The notes below the pieces were generated by a model. That model saw only the letters and a list, made by a program, of their open reading frames with translations. It ran no database searches and had not been told where the DNA came from. Positions 34,699 to 42,586 of a DNA stretch of 64,000 nucleotides are shown here, in pieces. The stretch is taken from the NCBI GenBank assembly GCA_036703255.1, contig DATNPL010000030.1, positions 17,441-81,440 on the forward strand, written 5' to 3'. The first letter of the stretch is position 1. Each line of letters opens with the position of its first letter. The translations under genes were made by a program, and so were the position numbers. The stretch is from Drouetiella sp036703255 (GTDB taxonomy: Bacteria; Cyanobacteriota; Cyanobacteriia; Elainellales; Elainellaceae).

Positions 34699-34971
34699 AT
34701 GACCACACAACCAGTCAGCGAAGAACTCAATCCAGAAGATCTTGCTAAAGTTTCGGGTGGCGAAGATGGCGGCTTCCTCCATCAGACCGAAGGCGCACTC
34801 GGCCAAGCAGACCTCGACAAGGTTTCGGGTGGTGAAGATGGCGGATTCCTCCATCAGACCGAAGGCGCGCTCGGTCAAGAAGATCTCGACAAGATTTCGG
34901 GTGGCGAAGATGGTGGCTTCATCAACCAAACCGAAGGTTCATTGAATCTCTCTGGCAGTGATGACAAATAG
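34699..34971 (+). CDS. Exported peptide precursor with three GG-motif repeats
   Basis: 90 residues from the ATG at 34699, with GGAG (34689-34692) 6 nt upstream; the longer frame from 34630 lacks a ribosome site. The leader MTTQPVSEELNPEDLAKVSGG is a double-glycine type. KVSGGEDGGFLHQTEGALGQ then recurs at residues 17, 41 and 65 (24-residue, 72-bp period), the third copy slightly diverged (KISGGEDGGFINQTEGSLNL). Each copy is preceded by DL(D/A)K, so the cleavage context is rebuilt each time. Cleavage after every GG would give 24-, 24- and 21-residue peptides. There is no Cys, so no lanthionine or disulfide, and the peptide is acidic. The C39 transporter nearby is the likely processor. The product's activity is unknown. 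Confidence 0.85.
   Translation: MTTQPVSEELNPEDLAKVSGGEDGGFLHQTEGALGQADLDKVSGGEDGGFLHQTEGALGQEDLDKISGGEDGGFINQTEGSLNLSGSDDK
34747..34968 (+). repeat. 72-bp tandem coding repeats in the precursor gene
   Basis: Units start at 34747, 34819 and 34891. The first two are nearly identical at DNA level (TCGGGTGG-GAAGATGGCGG, then CTCCATCAGACCGAAGGCGC). The third carries several synonymous and nonsynonymous changes. Confidence 0.9.
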
Positions 34972-35050
34972 CTAACGGGTGATGCGAGGCGATATTTATG
35001 TTGCCTCCATGCCCGTATTCATTCAGTTCATTAAGTATTAATTCAGGCTG

Positions 35051-35101
35051 TCGTCTGATCCGATAAGGTCGCACCCCTTCCAGGATTAGACGATATTTTT
35101 T
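35051..35101 (+). terminator. Intrinsic terminator of the precursor gene
   Basis: TCGTCTGATCC (35051-35061) pairs with GGATTAGACGA (35083-35093), with one G-T pair. TATTTTTTG follows at once. It lies 80 bp past the stop. Confidence 0.8.
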
Positions 35102-35114
35102 GTGGATTTTTTAC

Positions 35115-35184
35115 TAGGGTTTAGCATTCGGGCAACCCTCTTTGCTACGACCAAGGGCACGTCTGCCGAATGCTAAACCCCTAC
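35115..35184. repeat. Imperfect inverted repeat, family A copy 1
   Basis: Ends TAGGGTTTAGCATTCGGGCA and TGCCGAATGCTAAACCCCTA are near-perfect inverted repeats around about 30 bp. A related copy lies at 45666-45737 (CGGTATTCGGCA ... TGCCGAATGCCACGCCCCTA). It is probably a dispersed mobile hairpin element. Confidence 0.65.
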
Positions 35185-35218
35185 AGATATATCGGTTTTA
35201 TTTCGTTCTCGTTCCTTA

Positions 35219-35380
35219 GAGGATGTTTGAAAAGTCCAACTATGGGTAGCAAAACGTTTCAGATCCCCCTAAATCCCCCTTAAAAAGGGGGACTTTGAAT
35301 TCATTTCCCCCCTTTTTAAGGGGGGCAGGGGGGATCAACAGGTGCCTAAAATCACAGCCGACCCCTTTTCAAACATCCTC
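35219..35380. mobile_element. 162-bp MITE with 16-bp terminal inverted repeats and TTA duplication
   Basis: Left end GAGGATGTTTGAAAAG (35219-35234) and right end CTTTTCAAACATCCTC (35365-35380) are exact reverse complements. TTA occurs directly outside both ends (35216-35218 and 35381-35383), as a target-site duplication. The ends resemble those of IS5-superfamily elements with 3-bp TNA targets; that assignment is from memory. There is no transposase ORF inside. It carries an inner 75-bp inverted repeat of family B. It sits between the precursor terminator and the end of the C39 transporter gene. Confidence 0.85.
35262..35336. repeat. Family B inverted repeat, copy 1 (inside the MITE)
   Basis: It begins GATCCCCCTAAATCCCCCTT and ends AAGGGGGGCAGGGGGGATC, with an inner AAAAAGGGGGACTTTGA. 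The same termini recur at 45160-45284. This is a C/G-run-rich dispersed repeat of a kind common in cyanobacterial intergenic DNA. Confidence 0.8.
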
Positions 35381-35412
35381 TTAGATCGCTAAAAGCCCTG
35401 CTCAACGTGCTA

Positions 35413-37662
35413 TTAGCTCTCTTCACTCAAAATTAGCTTAGAGTAATGCCCTTTCTCCTGCCAGAGCGCTTCATGAGTGCCTCGCTGTATAACTTTGCCG
35501 CGCTCCAACACAATAATTTCATCGCAGTCACGAATGGTGCTGAGCCGATGCGCCACAATCAAGCAAGTGCAGCCTCTACGACGCAGATTTTGATCGATCG
35601 CCTTTTCAGTTTCCGAATCAAGGGCGCTCGTGGCTTCGTCCATAATCAGAATCGTCGGATTGTTGACCAGCGCTCTGGCAATCTCTAGGCGCTGACGCTG
35701 ACCGCCACTCAGATTGGCGGCCCCTTCGATCAGGGGGGCATCATACCCTCCCGGAATAGACAGAATCGTGTCATGAATTAGCGCATCCATACAGGCTCTT
35801 TCTAGCGTTTCATCGGGAATAGTTGGGTCCCATAGGGTGAGATTGGCGCGGATACTGTCAGCGAACAGCAGAATATCTTGATCCACTACCGAAATGGAAT
35901 GGGTAAGAACCGATCGCGGAATTTCGGTTCTAGACATACCATCAAAATTAACGGCTCCTGACCAAGGCTCATAAAGCCCTGCAACAATTTTGGCTAAGGT
36001 CGATTTTCCGGAGCCGCTCCCTCCAACCAAGGCAACCCGCTGCCCTGGCTTGATGGCAAGATTGAAGCCTTGAATCAAAGGTGTCGCCACTCGACTATAG
36101 CCAAAGGTAATGTTCTTCAACTCGATGTATCCCTTGAGCTGATAAGAAGACTGCATCAAGGACGCCGATCCAGACGGCTCTGCTTCTAGGGCAGGATCAG
36201 TCGCATTATCCAATACGTCATCTAAGCGCAGGAGGTTGCCCTCTAGCTCTTGCAGCGTACTGCCAAACCGCACAAGATTGTTAACGGGAGCCAAGAAGCT
36301 GGTCGTTAAGAGCTGAAAGGCCAGCAGCATACCAATGGTCATCTTGCCCTGCATCACTTGCCAGCCACCAATGCCGAGCAAAAATACGGTGGTGAGCGCC
36401 GTGATCAAAGAAGGCAACAAACTCAGCTTCTGGTTGACCAGATTTAGCTCCTGCTGAGCATTGGTGGCTTTGGTATAGTACCCCGCCCAACGAGAAAAGA
36501 AATCTGACTCTAAGCCCGAAGCCTTGAGCGTCTCAACGCTTTGTAGTCCTGCGATCGCCACACCATTCACCTTGCCATAACTTTGTGCCACGCTAATGTT
36601 GGCATCGACCCGCTGCCGCGAAACCCACTGCAAGGCCACGACATTGGCGATCGCAAAGGCCACGACCACCAGCGTCAGCAGCACGTTATATCTCAGCATC
36701 ACGGCAGCATAGAAAACAACCAGGACAACGCTGATGACCGTGGTGGTGAGCTGCCCGGTCAAGACAGTGGCAACGCGATCGTTGATCCGAATTCGGCTGC
36801 TAATTTCGCCTGAATAGCGCTGTGCATAGTAGCTAATTGGTAATTTCAAAAGATGCCAAACGAACTGGCTAGACATGGCGATCGATAGCTTAATTCTGAG
36901 CTTGCGCAGATAGCGAAATTGCAGCCCGATCAACAGTCCCTGAACCCCGATCGTTAGCAGCAGGCCGATGAGTAAATAAGGAACCCAGTCCAGACGATGT
37001 TTGATCAGAATATTATCGACAAATACCTGGCTAAAGACAGGCACCGCCAGATTGGGAATAACCAATAAAAATCCTGCTGCAACACAGTAAGCCAAAGCCG
37101 CCACCGAGCTGCGCATGCGGTTCTTTAAGGCATCAATGACGCTCTTTTTCTTACCGCCTTTTTGGAAGCTCGCGCTTGGCTCCATCAGCAGCACAATTCC
37201 GGTGTAGCCCTGATTAAATTCTGCTAGAGCGATCTTTCTGCGTCCAGAGGCCGGATCGCTGACATAGGCATACTCTTTATCGAACCCTTCTACGACAAAA
37301 AAATGGTCGAACTGCCAAAAGATAATGTAGGGCGGTTGCAGCTTCATCAGGCTCTGCAATTCCTTTTTAAATCCCTTAGCGTTAAGTCCGTAGTTCTTGG
37401 CAGCCGTGAGAATATTGCCTGCCGAACTGCCATCTCGCGAAATGCCGCAGGCTTGGCGCAGTTCGGCTAAGGGGACAATGCGCCCGTAATAGCCCAAAAT
37501 GATGCCCAGCGCTGCGGCTCCACATTCTACGGCCTCCATCTGAAGCAGCGTGGGGGTGACGACGCGATCGCTTTTCCGACTTCGCAGTTTTTGCCAGCGT
37601 TTGAGCAGCAACTGCCCATACTCCACGAGCGGTTGGCTGCGTTTGATCGAAGGTTTCAGCAT
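35413..37662 (-). CDS. NHLP-type C39 peptidase / ABC transporter
   Basis: 749 residues. The N-terminal C39 peptidase (about 33-160) has the catalytic Cys in LLQMEAVECGAAALGIILGY, His in FDHFFVVEGF and Asp in YVSDPASG. Such domains cut leaders after GG during export. A six-helix permease (about 180-470) follows. The ATPase has GGSGSGKSTLAK, NLSGGQRQRLEIARALV, ILIMDEATSALD and IVAHRLSTIRD. It is the last gene of the minus-strand operon that begins at 39370. The precursor with three GG sites converges on it from the left and is the obvious substrate; this is inferred from position and motifs. Confidence 0.95.
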   Translation of the reverse strand: MLKPSIKRSQPLVEYGQLLLKRWQKLRSRKSDRVVTPTLLQMEAVECGAAALGIILGYYGRIVPLAELRQACGISRDGSSAGNILTAAKNYGLNAKGFKKELQSLMKLQPPYIIFWQFDHFFVVEGFDKEYAYVSDPASGRRKIALAEFNQGYTGIVLLMEPSASFQKGGKKKSVIDALKNRMRSSVAALAYCVAAGFLLVIPNLAVPVFSQVFVDNILIKHRLDWVPYLLIGLLLTIGVQGLLIGLQFRYLRKLRIKLSIAMSSQFVWHLLKLPISYYAQRYSGEISSRIRINDRVATVLTGQLTTTVISVVLVVFYAAVMLRYNVLLTLVVVAFAIANVVALQWVSRQRVDANISVAQSYGKVNGVAIAGLQSVETLKASGLESDFFSRWAGYYTKATNAQQELNLVNQKLSLLPSLITALTTVFLLGIGGWQVMQGKMTIGMLLAFQLLTTSFLAPVNNLVRFGSTLQELEGNLLRLDDVLDNATDPALEAEPSGSASLMQSSYQLKGYIELKNITFGYSRVATPLIQGFNLAIKPGQRVALVGGSGSGKSTLAKIVAGLYEPWSGAVNFDGMSRTEIPRSVLTHSISVVDQDILLFADSIRANLTLWDPTIPDETLERACMDALIHDTILSIPGGYDAPLIEGAANLSGGQRQRLEIARALVNNPTILIMDEATSALDSETEKAIDQNLRRRGCTCLIVAHRLSTIRDCDEIIVLERGKVIQRGTHEALWQEKGHYSKLILSEES

Positions 37663-37701
37663 AGGAGCGATTGAACTGTTGAATTGAATTATTGAATTGG
37701 G

Positions 37702-38316
37702 CTATTTAAGAAAGGGGAAAACGAAGCTAATGGGGGCGCGATCGCTCAGCATCACCTTGGCAGAGGTTGGCGTCTCACTTGATAGCTGTTCGTCAGGGCC
37801 TTGCGACATAGACCATTGATACCCCGTTTCGTTTGCCGCATCTGGCTTGAGCTGAGCTACTACCTCAATAGAAGCGGGCGTGTAGACCAACTCTGCCAAC
37901 TCTGCGTTACCGTTGACGCGACTTAACGCCGATGCCTGCGTCACAGGCGCTGGAGAAACCGCAGTGACCGTTGCCTCCAGCCCACCAAATTCTTGAATGC
38001 TGGTTGTCTCAGGGATGACTAAGATGCGATCGCCCGGTCGAACTTTTTTGCCTTCTGCAATGGGGAAATAGCTGACGTTAATCAGGCGAGTCCGATCGGC
38101 CGTATCCTGAACCAGCAGCCCCTTCGCTTCAACAAAAACAGGAATCCGTCCCAAGATGCTCCAGAGCAGCGCTACAGAGACTAAAAATCCAATGGATGCG
38201 AGAGGCAACCAGTCTTTAAGATTGACAACCTGCATCAATTGGTCGAGCTGTTCAGGCGAAGAGATTTGCTCTAACGCCTCTTTGCGAAATAAATTAGACT
38301 CTTCTTCGTTTGCCAT
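37702..38316 (-). CDS. Short HlyD-like adaptor of the NHLP export system
   Basis: 204 residues from ATG 38316 (a TTG lies one codon upstream). The start ESNLFRKEALEQISSPEQLD and a single membrane segment (about 35-55, LPLASIGFLVSVALLWSILG) match NHLP secretion proteins. So does the C-terminal half: YFPIAEGKKVRPGDRILVIP, FGGLEATVTAVSPAPVTQAS and RAPISFVFPFL. The biotinyl-lipoyl halves and long alpha-helical hairpin that usually lie between them are missing: VEAKGLLVQDTAD passes straight to YFPIAEG. It sits 4 bp after the upstream cNMP-fold gene and 39 bp before the C39 transporter gene, so it belongs to one operon. Confidence 0.85.
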   Translation of the reverse strand: MANEEESNLFRKEALEQISSPEQLDQLMQVVNLKDWLPLASIGFLVSVALLWSILGRIPVFVEAKGLLVQDTADRTRLINVSYFPIAEGKKVRPGDRILVIPETTSIQEFGGLEATVTAVSPAPVTQASALSRVNGNAELAELVYTPASIEVVAQLKPDAANETGYQWSMSQGPDEQLSSETPTSAKVMLSDRAPISFVFPFLK

Positions 38317-38320
38317 CAAT

Positions 38321-39370
38321 TCATCCCTTCACGCCTAGCTGCTGCAACATCCAGTTAAATCTGGCTCTGGCGAGTGACAGCTTTTGCAAATCAGCCACAT
38401 CTAGCTCTCCTGGATAGGTCTGTGTGTCACACAAGCTGCACCCTGGCTCGTAGCCAGCGCTGTCTTCTAGCTGACTGACAATCTGAAACATCCGCTCAGC
38501 CGTCAAGCTGGCCAGCGCTTGATAAAAGCGAGAGGCAAATCCCGGATCTTGCTGAAGCTTGGGAGTGAGTGCTGCAATGGGAATGGATAACACCAAAGAC
38601 TCTTGGTTTGCCTTCAGCATGTAGACATTGGGGGTCATGTCTAAGAAAGCCGTCACCCCCAAGATTTCACCCGGCAAGGCTTCTGCTATTCTCCGAGGCT
38701 GATTGTTTTGTAGCGTGCTAAAGGCAAGGGACAAAGGATTGCACTTTCCCTCATAGATGTACAGACAAAGCCCCCCCTGAAGCACAATATCTATTGCCTC
38801 CAGGGGCTGTCCTTCGCGGAGGTAAATTTCTTTCTCTTTCAGTCGCTTGACTCTTCCGGCGCTGGTCATCCAACACATGTCGCTATCGAAAAGGCAGCCA
38901 AACACCGAAAGGATGCTCTTCGTCATGATCAGGTGAGACTGAAGCATGAATTCTTTGGGCAGATGAGCCGTAATCTGCCACTGCTGACGCGAGAGCAGCA
39001 TGGCGATCGCCCGATAAAACCGAGCGCTAAAGCCCACATCCTGATGCAGCTTGTCGGCCAACGCCTGCTGAGGAATCGCTAACACCAAGGAATCTTCGAG
39101 GGCTGTGACTGCGATCGGCAAAGGCTGATCGCTGGGCAAAAAGAAGAGTCCGGTGACATCGCCGCTGGAGTATGTGGCAATTCTATGGGCTGTATGCTGT
39201 GGCTGGCTTGAGATCAAGGCCAGTTCTCCCTCCAGGATCAGGTAGAGGCTATCGGGATTTTCATGCGGCTGTAGGAGGCGATCGCCTCCGGCAATGTTTA
39301 GCTTGCGTCCGACTAAAGTCATCCAGTCGATGTCACCGCTGCTTAGTTCTCTCAGGATGATCTCCGTCAT
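38321..39370 (-). CDS. Protein with two cyclic-nucleotide-binding folds, NHLP operon
   Basis: 349 residues. Two CAP_ED-like domains are visible. The first (about 10-125) has RLLQPHENPDSLYLILEGEL and YSSGDVTGLFFLPSDQPLPI. The second (about 170-305) has IYLREGQPLEAIDIVLQGGL and EALPGEILGVTAFLDMTP. The RxA phosphate-binding motif of true cAMP receptors is not evident in either, so nucleotide binding is doubtful. No helix-turn-helix is present. The tail has a CSLC motif. It is the first gene of the minus-strand export operon. A role in controlling or assembling the transporter is inference. Confidence 0.82.
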   Translation of the reverse strand: MTEIILRELSSGDIDWMTLVGRKLNIAGGDRLLQPHENPDSLYLILEGELALISSQPQHTAHRIATYSSGDVTGLFFLPSDQPLPIAVTALEDSLVLAIPQQALADKLHQDVGFSARFYRAIAMLLSRQQWQITAHLPKEFMLQSHLIMTKSILSVFGCLFDSDMCWMTSAGRVKRLKEKEIYLREGQPLEAIDIVLQGGLCLYIYEGKCNPLSLAFSTLQNNQPRRIAEALPGEILGVTAFLDMTPNVYMLKANQESLVLSIPIAALTPKLQQDPGFASRFYQALASLTAERMFQIVSQLEDSAGYEPGCSLCDTQTYPGELDVADLQKLSLARARFNWMLQQLGVKG

Positions 39371-39938
39371 GAAGTTTCCTTAGTTAGGTTGTGAGGTAAT
39401 TTACAAGCTGACGAGATTCTTCAAATGAAGGCCAGTATTTTCTAGATGACATATTTAATGTAATTCAGATAACATATTTGATGTTTTCTAGATGACATAC
39501 CCAACGACAATCTTTAGAAGCGATCTACAAAGTAGCATTGTCTGGGTCTGAAGTTCTACTGCCTGTCTTCATTTCATTACAAATCTTCCAAAGTTTGACG
39601 AGAGAAGATGACATTCAGGTAATGGCTTTGATTAAAGCAATATCACCCAAAGTATAAAAAATATCCTCTTTTAAGGGTGAAGTTAGAGATAAAGTTTAGA
39701 AATTAAGCTGATAGAAAACGAATGAGTTTTAGGTTGAACTAAGGTGCGAAACCCTGTATCAGCCTGGATTATACCTTGCGAATCAATTCTGCATTTTCAT
39801 ATAGTTGCAACTTGACTGTAATCATTACTGTAATCATCAAATTATTTTGCGAAGAAGGGTACTACAGTCTATTTTGTAGCGAAATCACCCTTGCTTAACG
39901 GGTGCGATCGCTAGATCCCTAGTAAGGAAATTCTCAAA
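39371..39938. other. Divergent region upstream of the export operon
   Basis: About 570 bp, AT-rich, between the export operon (minus) and a secreted-protein gene (plus). It carries the direct repeats listed separately at 39438-39499 and otherwise no recognisable structure or ORF. Confidence 0.5.
39438..39499. promoter_or_regulatory. Pair of 16-bp direct repeats upstream of the export operon
   Basis: TTTTCTAGATGACATA occurs at 39438-39453 and 39484-39499, 46 bp apart. A partial match (CAGATAACATATTTGATG) lies between them. The repeats sit 68-130 bp before the first gene of the operon, where a regulator could bind. Confidence 0.55.
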
Positions 39939-40298
39939 ATGAAACTGGCTTCGGTACTTGTCGGTGTCACTCTAGCGAGTCTGGTAACTATCTGGGATGC
40001 TCCGCTTAAGGCAGTCAATCCTGTTCTCGTTCAAGCCGTGGCTCAAGAGATGACGATTCAAGACAAAATTGATCTGATTACGCAGAGCAAAGGGCAAGTG
40101 GGGAGTGGAGATCAACTCCGACGTTTCTTCTACGGTGAGCTTGATCCGATCGGGATTCAGCCCGGTGGAGCGGGTACAGTCGTCAATCTCTATAGCAAAG
40201 TGAATGATGTCACTTTCTCTTACTGTTCTCACTTTGATGTTGTGGTTGCAGTGGGGAAAGGTAAAGTTACTCAGTTTCCCGCTGATCAGGTGCGATAA
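39939..40298 (+). CDS. Small secreted hypothetical protein
   Basis: 119 residues. The N-terminal hydrophobic stretch (KLASVLVGVTLASLVTIW) looks like a signal peptide, possibly cleaved near residue 35. The rest (MTIQDKIDLITQSKGQVGSG, FFYGELDPIG, GTVVNLYSKVNDVTFSYC, HFDVVVAVGKGKV) is mixed alpha/beta with one Cys. No family is recognised. AAGGA (39924-39928) precedes the ATG by 10 nt. It is divergent from the export operon, so a link is possible but unproven. Confidence 0.65.
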   Translation: MKLASVLVGVTLASLVTIWDAPLKAVNPVLVQAVAQEMTIQDKIDLITQSKGQVGSGDQLRRFFYGELDPIGIQPGGAGTVVNLYSKVNDVTFSYCSHFDVVVAVGKGKVTQFPADQVR

Positions 40299-40364
40299 TC
40301 TACCGCTCTGACTTAATCTCTGGCTCAGAATGGAATAATCCTAGAGCCATTAAAAGAATAAAAA

Positions 40365-40403
40365 GGTGGTTTTTGAGGGATCTTGAGTTTCTCAAAAACC
40401 ACC
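40365..40403. terminator. Hairpin after the secreted-protein gene
   Basis: GGTGGTTTTTGAG (40365-40377) and CTCAAAAACCACC (40391-40403) are exact reverse complements. The T-run is on the minus strand side, so termination of the plus-strand gene is only likely, not certain. Confidence 0.6.
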
Positions 40404-40467
40404 TCAAAACATATTGATTATGACAAAACCTGTGCTTGTGTAGTCGCTCATTCGCAGAGGTGTAAAC

Positions 40468-41163
40468 ATGGACATCAAAGACATTTTCTTGCTACTGCAT
40501 CCCGCTATCGCAGTCGTCATTGTCTATCCGCTTATAGGTAATGTCATCAGTCGGTCATTGCAGGTGCGTCAGCGCCGCCAAGATCTAGAATCTGCGAACA
40601 GGAGTAAGGTGTCGCCTACCGTTGGGCCAGAACATGTGCAGCTAGGACGCTGGCTCAGCGGCTCAGTGGTGGGGCTAGCTCTATTGGGCATAGGGCATGA
40701 ACTGATTTCTAAAATATCGGAAGAGCAGGGTTGGAATCAGGAGCCGTTTAGGGTTGGATTTGTAGCGCTGATTTTTCTATCTACGATCGCCTCTCTCGTT
40801 CTTCTCTACAATGCCAGACCTAAGATTTGGCGCGCTGTGTTTGCAACTCTGACGAGCATGGGGTTGATTCTATTGGGATGTCAACCTGAGATTTTCCGCC
40901 GGACAAATGAGTGGTATATTTCGCATTACTACTATGGCATTGCTGCCGCTCTATTGATGGTTATCTCCCTAGCGATGGTTCAAGATATCTATCAAGATAA
41001 GCGCAATCGCTGGCGCATGGTTCATATCGTTCTCAATTCATTCGCTGTACTGCTCTTTGTCGGACAAGGATTTACCGGAGCGCGAGATCTGTTGGAGATT
41101 CCACTAAGCTGGCAAGAATCTTTTGTGTACAAGTGTGATTTTGCGAATAAAACTTGTCCTTAA
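40468..41163 (+). CDS. DUF4079 membrane protein, possible b-type cytochrome
   Basis: 231 residues with about five membrane helices (LLLHPAIAVVIVYPLIGNVI at the start, then about 70-90, 98-115, 125-142, 152-172 and 185-200). Several His lie in or next to helices: HPAIA, GIGHEL, SHYYYG and MVHIVLNSF. This recalls cytochrome b561/ferric-reductase-like folds, so heme binding is plausible but inferred. It heads a three-gene run with a FAD/2Fe-2S reductase 64 bp downstream and a BcsA-like synthase, which fits an electron-transfer partnership. Confidence 0.8.
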   Translation: MDIKDIFLLLHPAIAVVIVYPLIGNVISRSLQVRQRRQDLESANRSKVSPTVGPEHVQLGRWLSGSVVGLALLGIGHELISKISEEQGWNQEPFRVGFVALIFLSTIASLVLLYNARPKIWRAVFATLTSMGLILLGCQPEIFRRTNEWYISHYYYGIAAALLMVISLAMVQDIYQDKRNRWRMVHIVLNSFAVLLFVGQGFTGARDLLEIPLSWQESFVYKCDFANKTCP

Positions 41164-41227
41164 ATCATTTCCTACACCAGACTTTCTGTTGTCGTCCTCT
41201 TTTGTAACTCTGGCTTAAGCAGACACT

Positions 41228-42586
41228 ATGGTTGAAATTAGAGAGATCAACGTCTCTGTTACGAGAGGCATTACGGCTGCTGCTGCGGCCTTGTCGATCG
41301 CGACAATTGTGTCTGGCGTTATCGTGGGCTTTGTCAAACCCAAAGATGAGGCTGCTCATCGGTTTGTCTTGTCTACTGCCCTGATTGGCATGGGCTGTGG
41401 CGCTGTGTATGGTTTACTTCCCCGCTCTAAAGCGCATGCCGCCAGTGCCGTTAGTTTAAGTTCGGTTCAGTCCAGCTCGGTTCAGTCCAGCTCGGTAGCA
41501 CCTGCAAATTCTTCCTGGACGGGCTGGCGCAACTTTGTGGTGGTTCGCAAAGTTAAGGAAAGCCAAGATATCACCTCGTTTTATCTCAAACCAGCCGATC
41601 AGGCAGAAATTCCTAATTTTCAGCCTGGGCAATTTCTGACCCTCAAGCTTGAGATTCCAGGACAAAGCAAGCCGACGATTCGCACCTATTCGCTGTCAGA
41701 TTATGCTGATCCTTGCGAATATTATCGACTGTCTATCAAGCGAGAGCCAATGGCTCAGCCCGATCTGCCGCCAGGGTTAGCCTCTAATTTTATGCATGAC
41801 CAGGTGCAGGAAGGCTCTGTGATTCAGGCTAAGCCCCCCAGCGGTCAATTTGTGCTGGACGTGGCGAAATCTTTGCCCGCTGTCTTCATCAGCAATGGTG
41901 TGGGCATTACTCCCTTGATCAGCATGGCAAAAGCCTGTAGTCGGCTAAATCCCGATCGCCCGCTCTGGTTTATCCACGGGGCAAGAGATGGCAGTTTCCA
42001 TGCGTTTCAAGATGAAGTCCGAGAAATAGCGCAACAGAATCCTAATCTGCATCTACATTTTAGATATAGCCGTTCTCGACTAGATGATCAAGAACGGTAT
42101 CACAGCATGGGCTATGTAGATGCTGAATTGATTCGTGAGGTGCTGGCGCGTGAAGAAATTAGCCTTGATCAGGCGGAGTATTATCTGTGTGGTTCTCCCC
42201 CGTTTTTACAGGCTCTACGTGATGGATTCAAAACCTTGGGAGTGTCTGAAGATCGCGTTTTCTTTGAAGTGTTTGGTGGGGCAAAGGGAGCCAGTCCAGC
42301 GGCTGAAATGCTCAATGGCTCAGAACAGGGTGCAGAGATAATCTTTGCTAAATCAGAGGTGACGCTGACCTGGAAACCGGGTGACGGAACGATTTTAGAG
42401 TTTGCCGAGGCTCATGACCTGAATCCAGAATATAGCTGCCGTCAGGGAATTTGCCTGACCTGTATGTGTCGCCTTCAGTCAGGGGAGGTTGATTACGTGC
42501 AGCCGCCTGTTGGCACCCCTGAGGCAGGGTCGGTTCTCATTTGCATTTCCCAGCCGAAGTCTAGCCGAGTTGTGTTGGATCTGTGA
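41228..42586 (+). CDS. Membrane-anchored FAD/NAD(P)H reductase with C-terminal 2Fe-2S domain
   Basis: 452 residues. The N-terminus has one or two membrane segments (about 13-37 and 43-65) and a Ser/Val-rich linker. Then comes an FNR-like module: FAD motif RTYSLSDYADP, FQPGQFLTLKLEIPG, and the nucleotide motif SNGVGITPLISMA with YLCGSPPFLQALRDGF. The C-terminal plant-type ferredoxin domain has CRQGICLTCMC and a fourth Cys in LICISQ. This layout resembles flavohemoglobin-type reductases fused to ferredoxin. The stop overlaps the next start by 4 bp (GTGA), so it is translationally coupled to the cellulose-synthase-like gene. Confidence 0.92.
   Translation: MVEIREINVSVTRGITAAAAALSIATIVSGVIVGFVKPKDEAAHRFVLSTALIGMGCGAVYGLLPRSKAHAASAVSLSSVQSSSVQSSSVAPANSSWTGWRNFVVVRKVKESQDITSFYLKPADQAEIPNFQPGQFLTLKLEIPGQSKPTIRTYSLSDYADPCEYYRLSIKREPMAQPDLPPGLASNFMHDQVQEGSVIQAKPPSGQFVLDVAKSLPAVFISNGVGITPLISMAKACSRLNPDRPLWFIHGARDGSFHAFQDEVREIAQQNPNLHLHFRYSRSRLDDQERYHSMGYVDAELIREVLAREEISLDQAEYYLCGSPPFLQALRDGFKTLGVSEDRVFFEVFGGAKGASPAAEMLNGSEQGAEIIFAKSEVTLTWKPGDGTILEFAEAHDLNPEYSCRQGICLTCMCRLQSGEVDYVQPPVGTPEAGSVLICISQPKSSRVVLDL

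Noticed and set aside
34672..34929. 85-codon ORF antisense to the precursor gene
   Set aside because: It only mirrors the 72-bp coding repeats. The plus strand has the leader, the ribosome site and the terminator.
34699..34971. Lanthipeptide or cyanobactin precursor
   Set aside because: The core has no Cys and no cyanobactin recognition sequence, and no LanM, YcaO or PatA/PatG-like gene is present.
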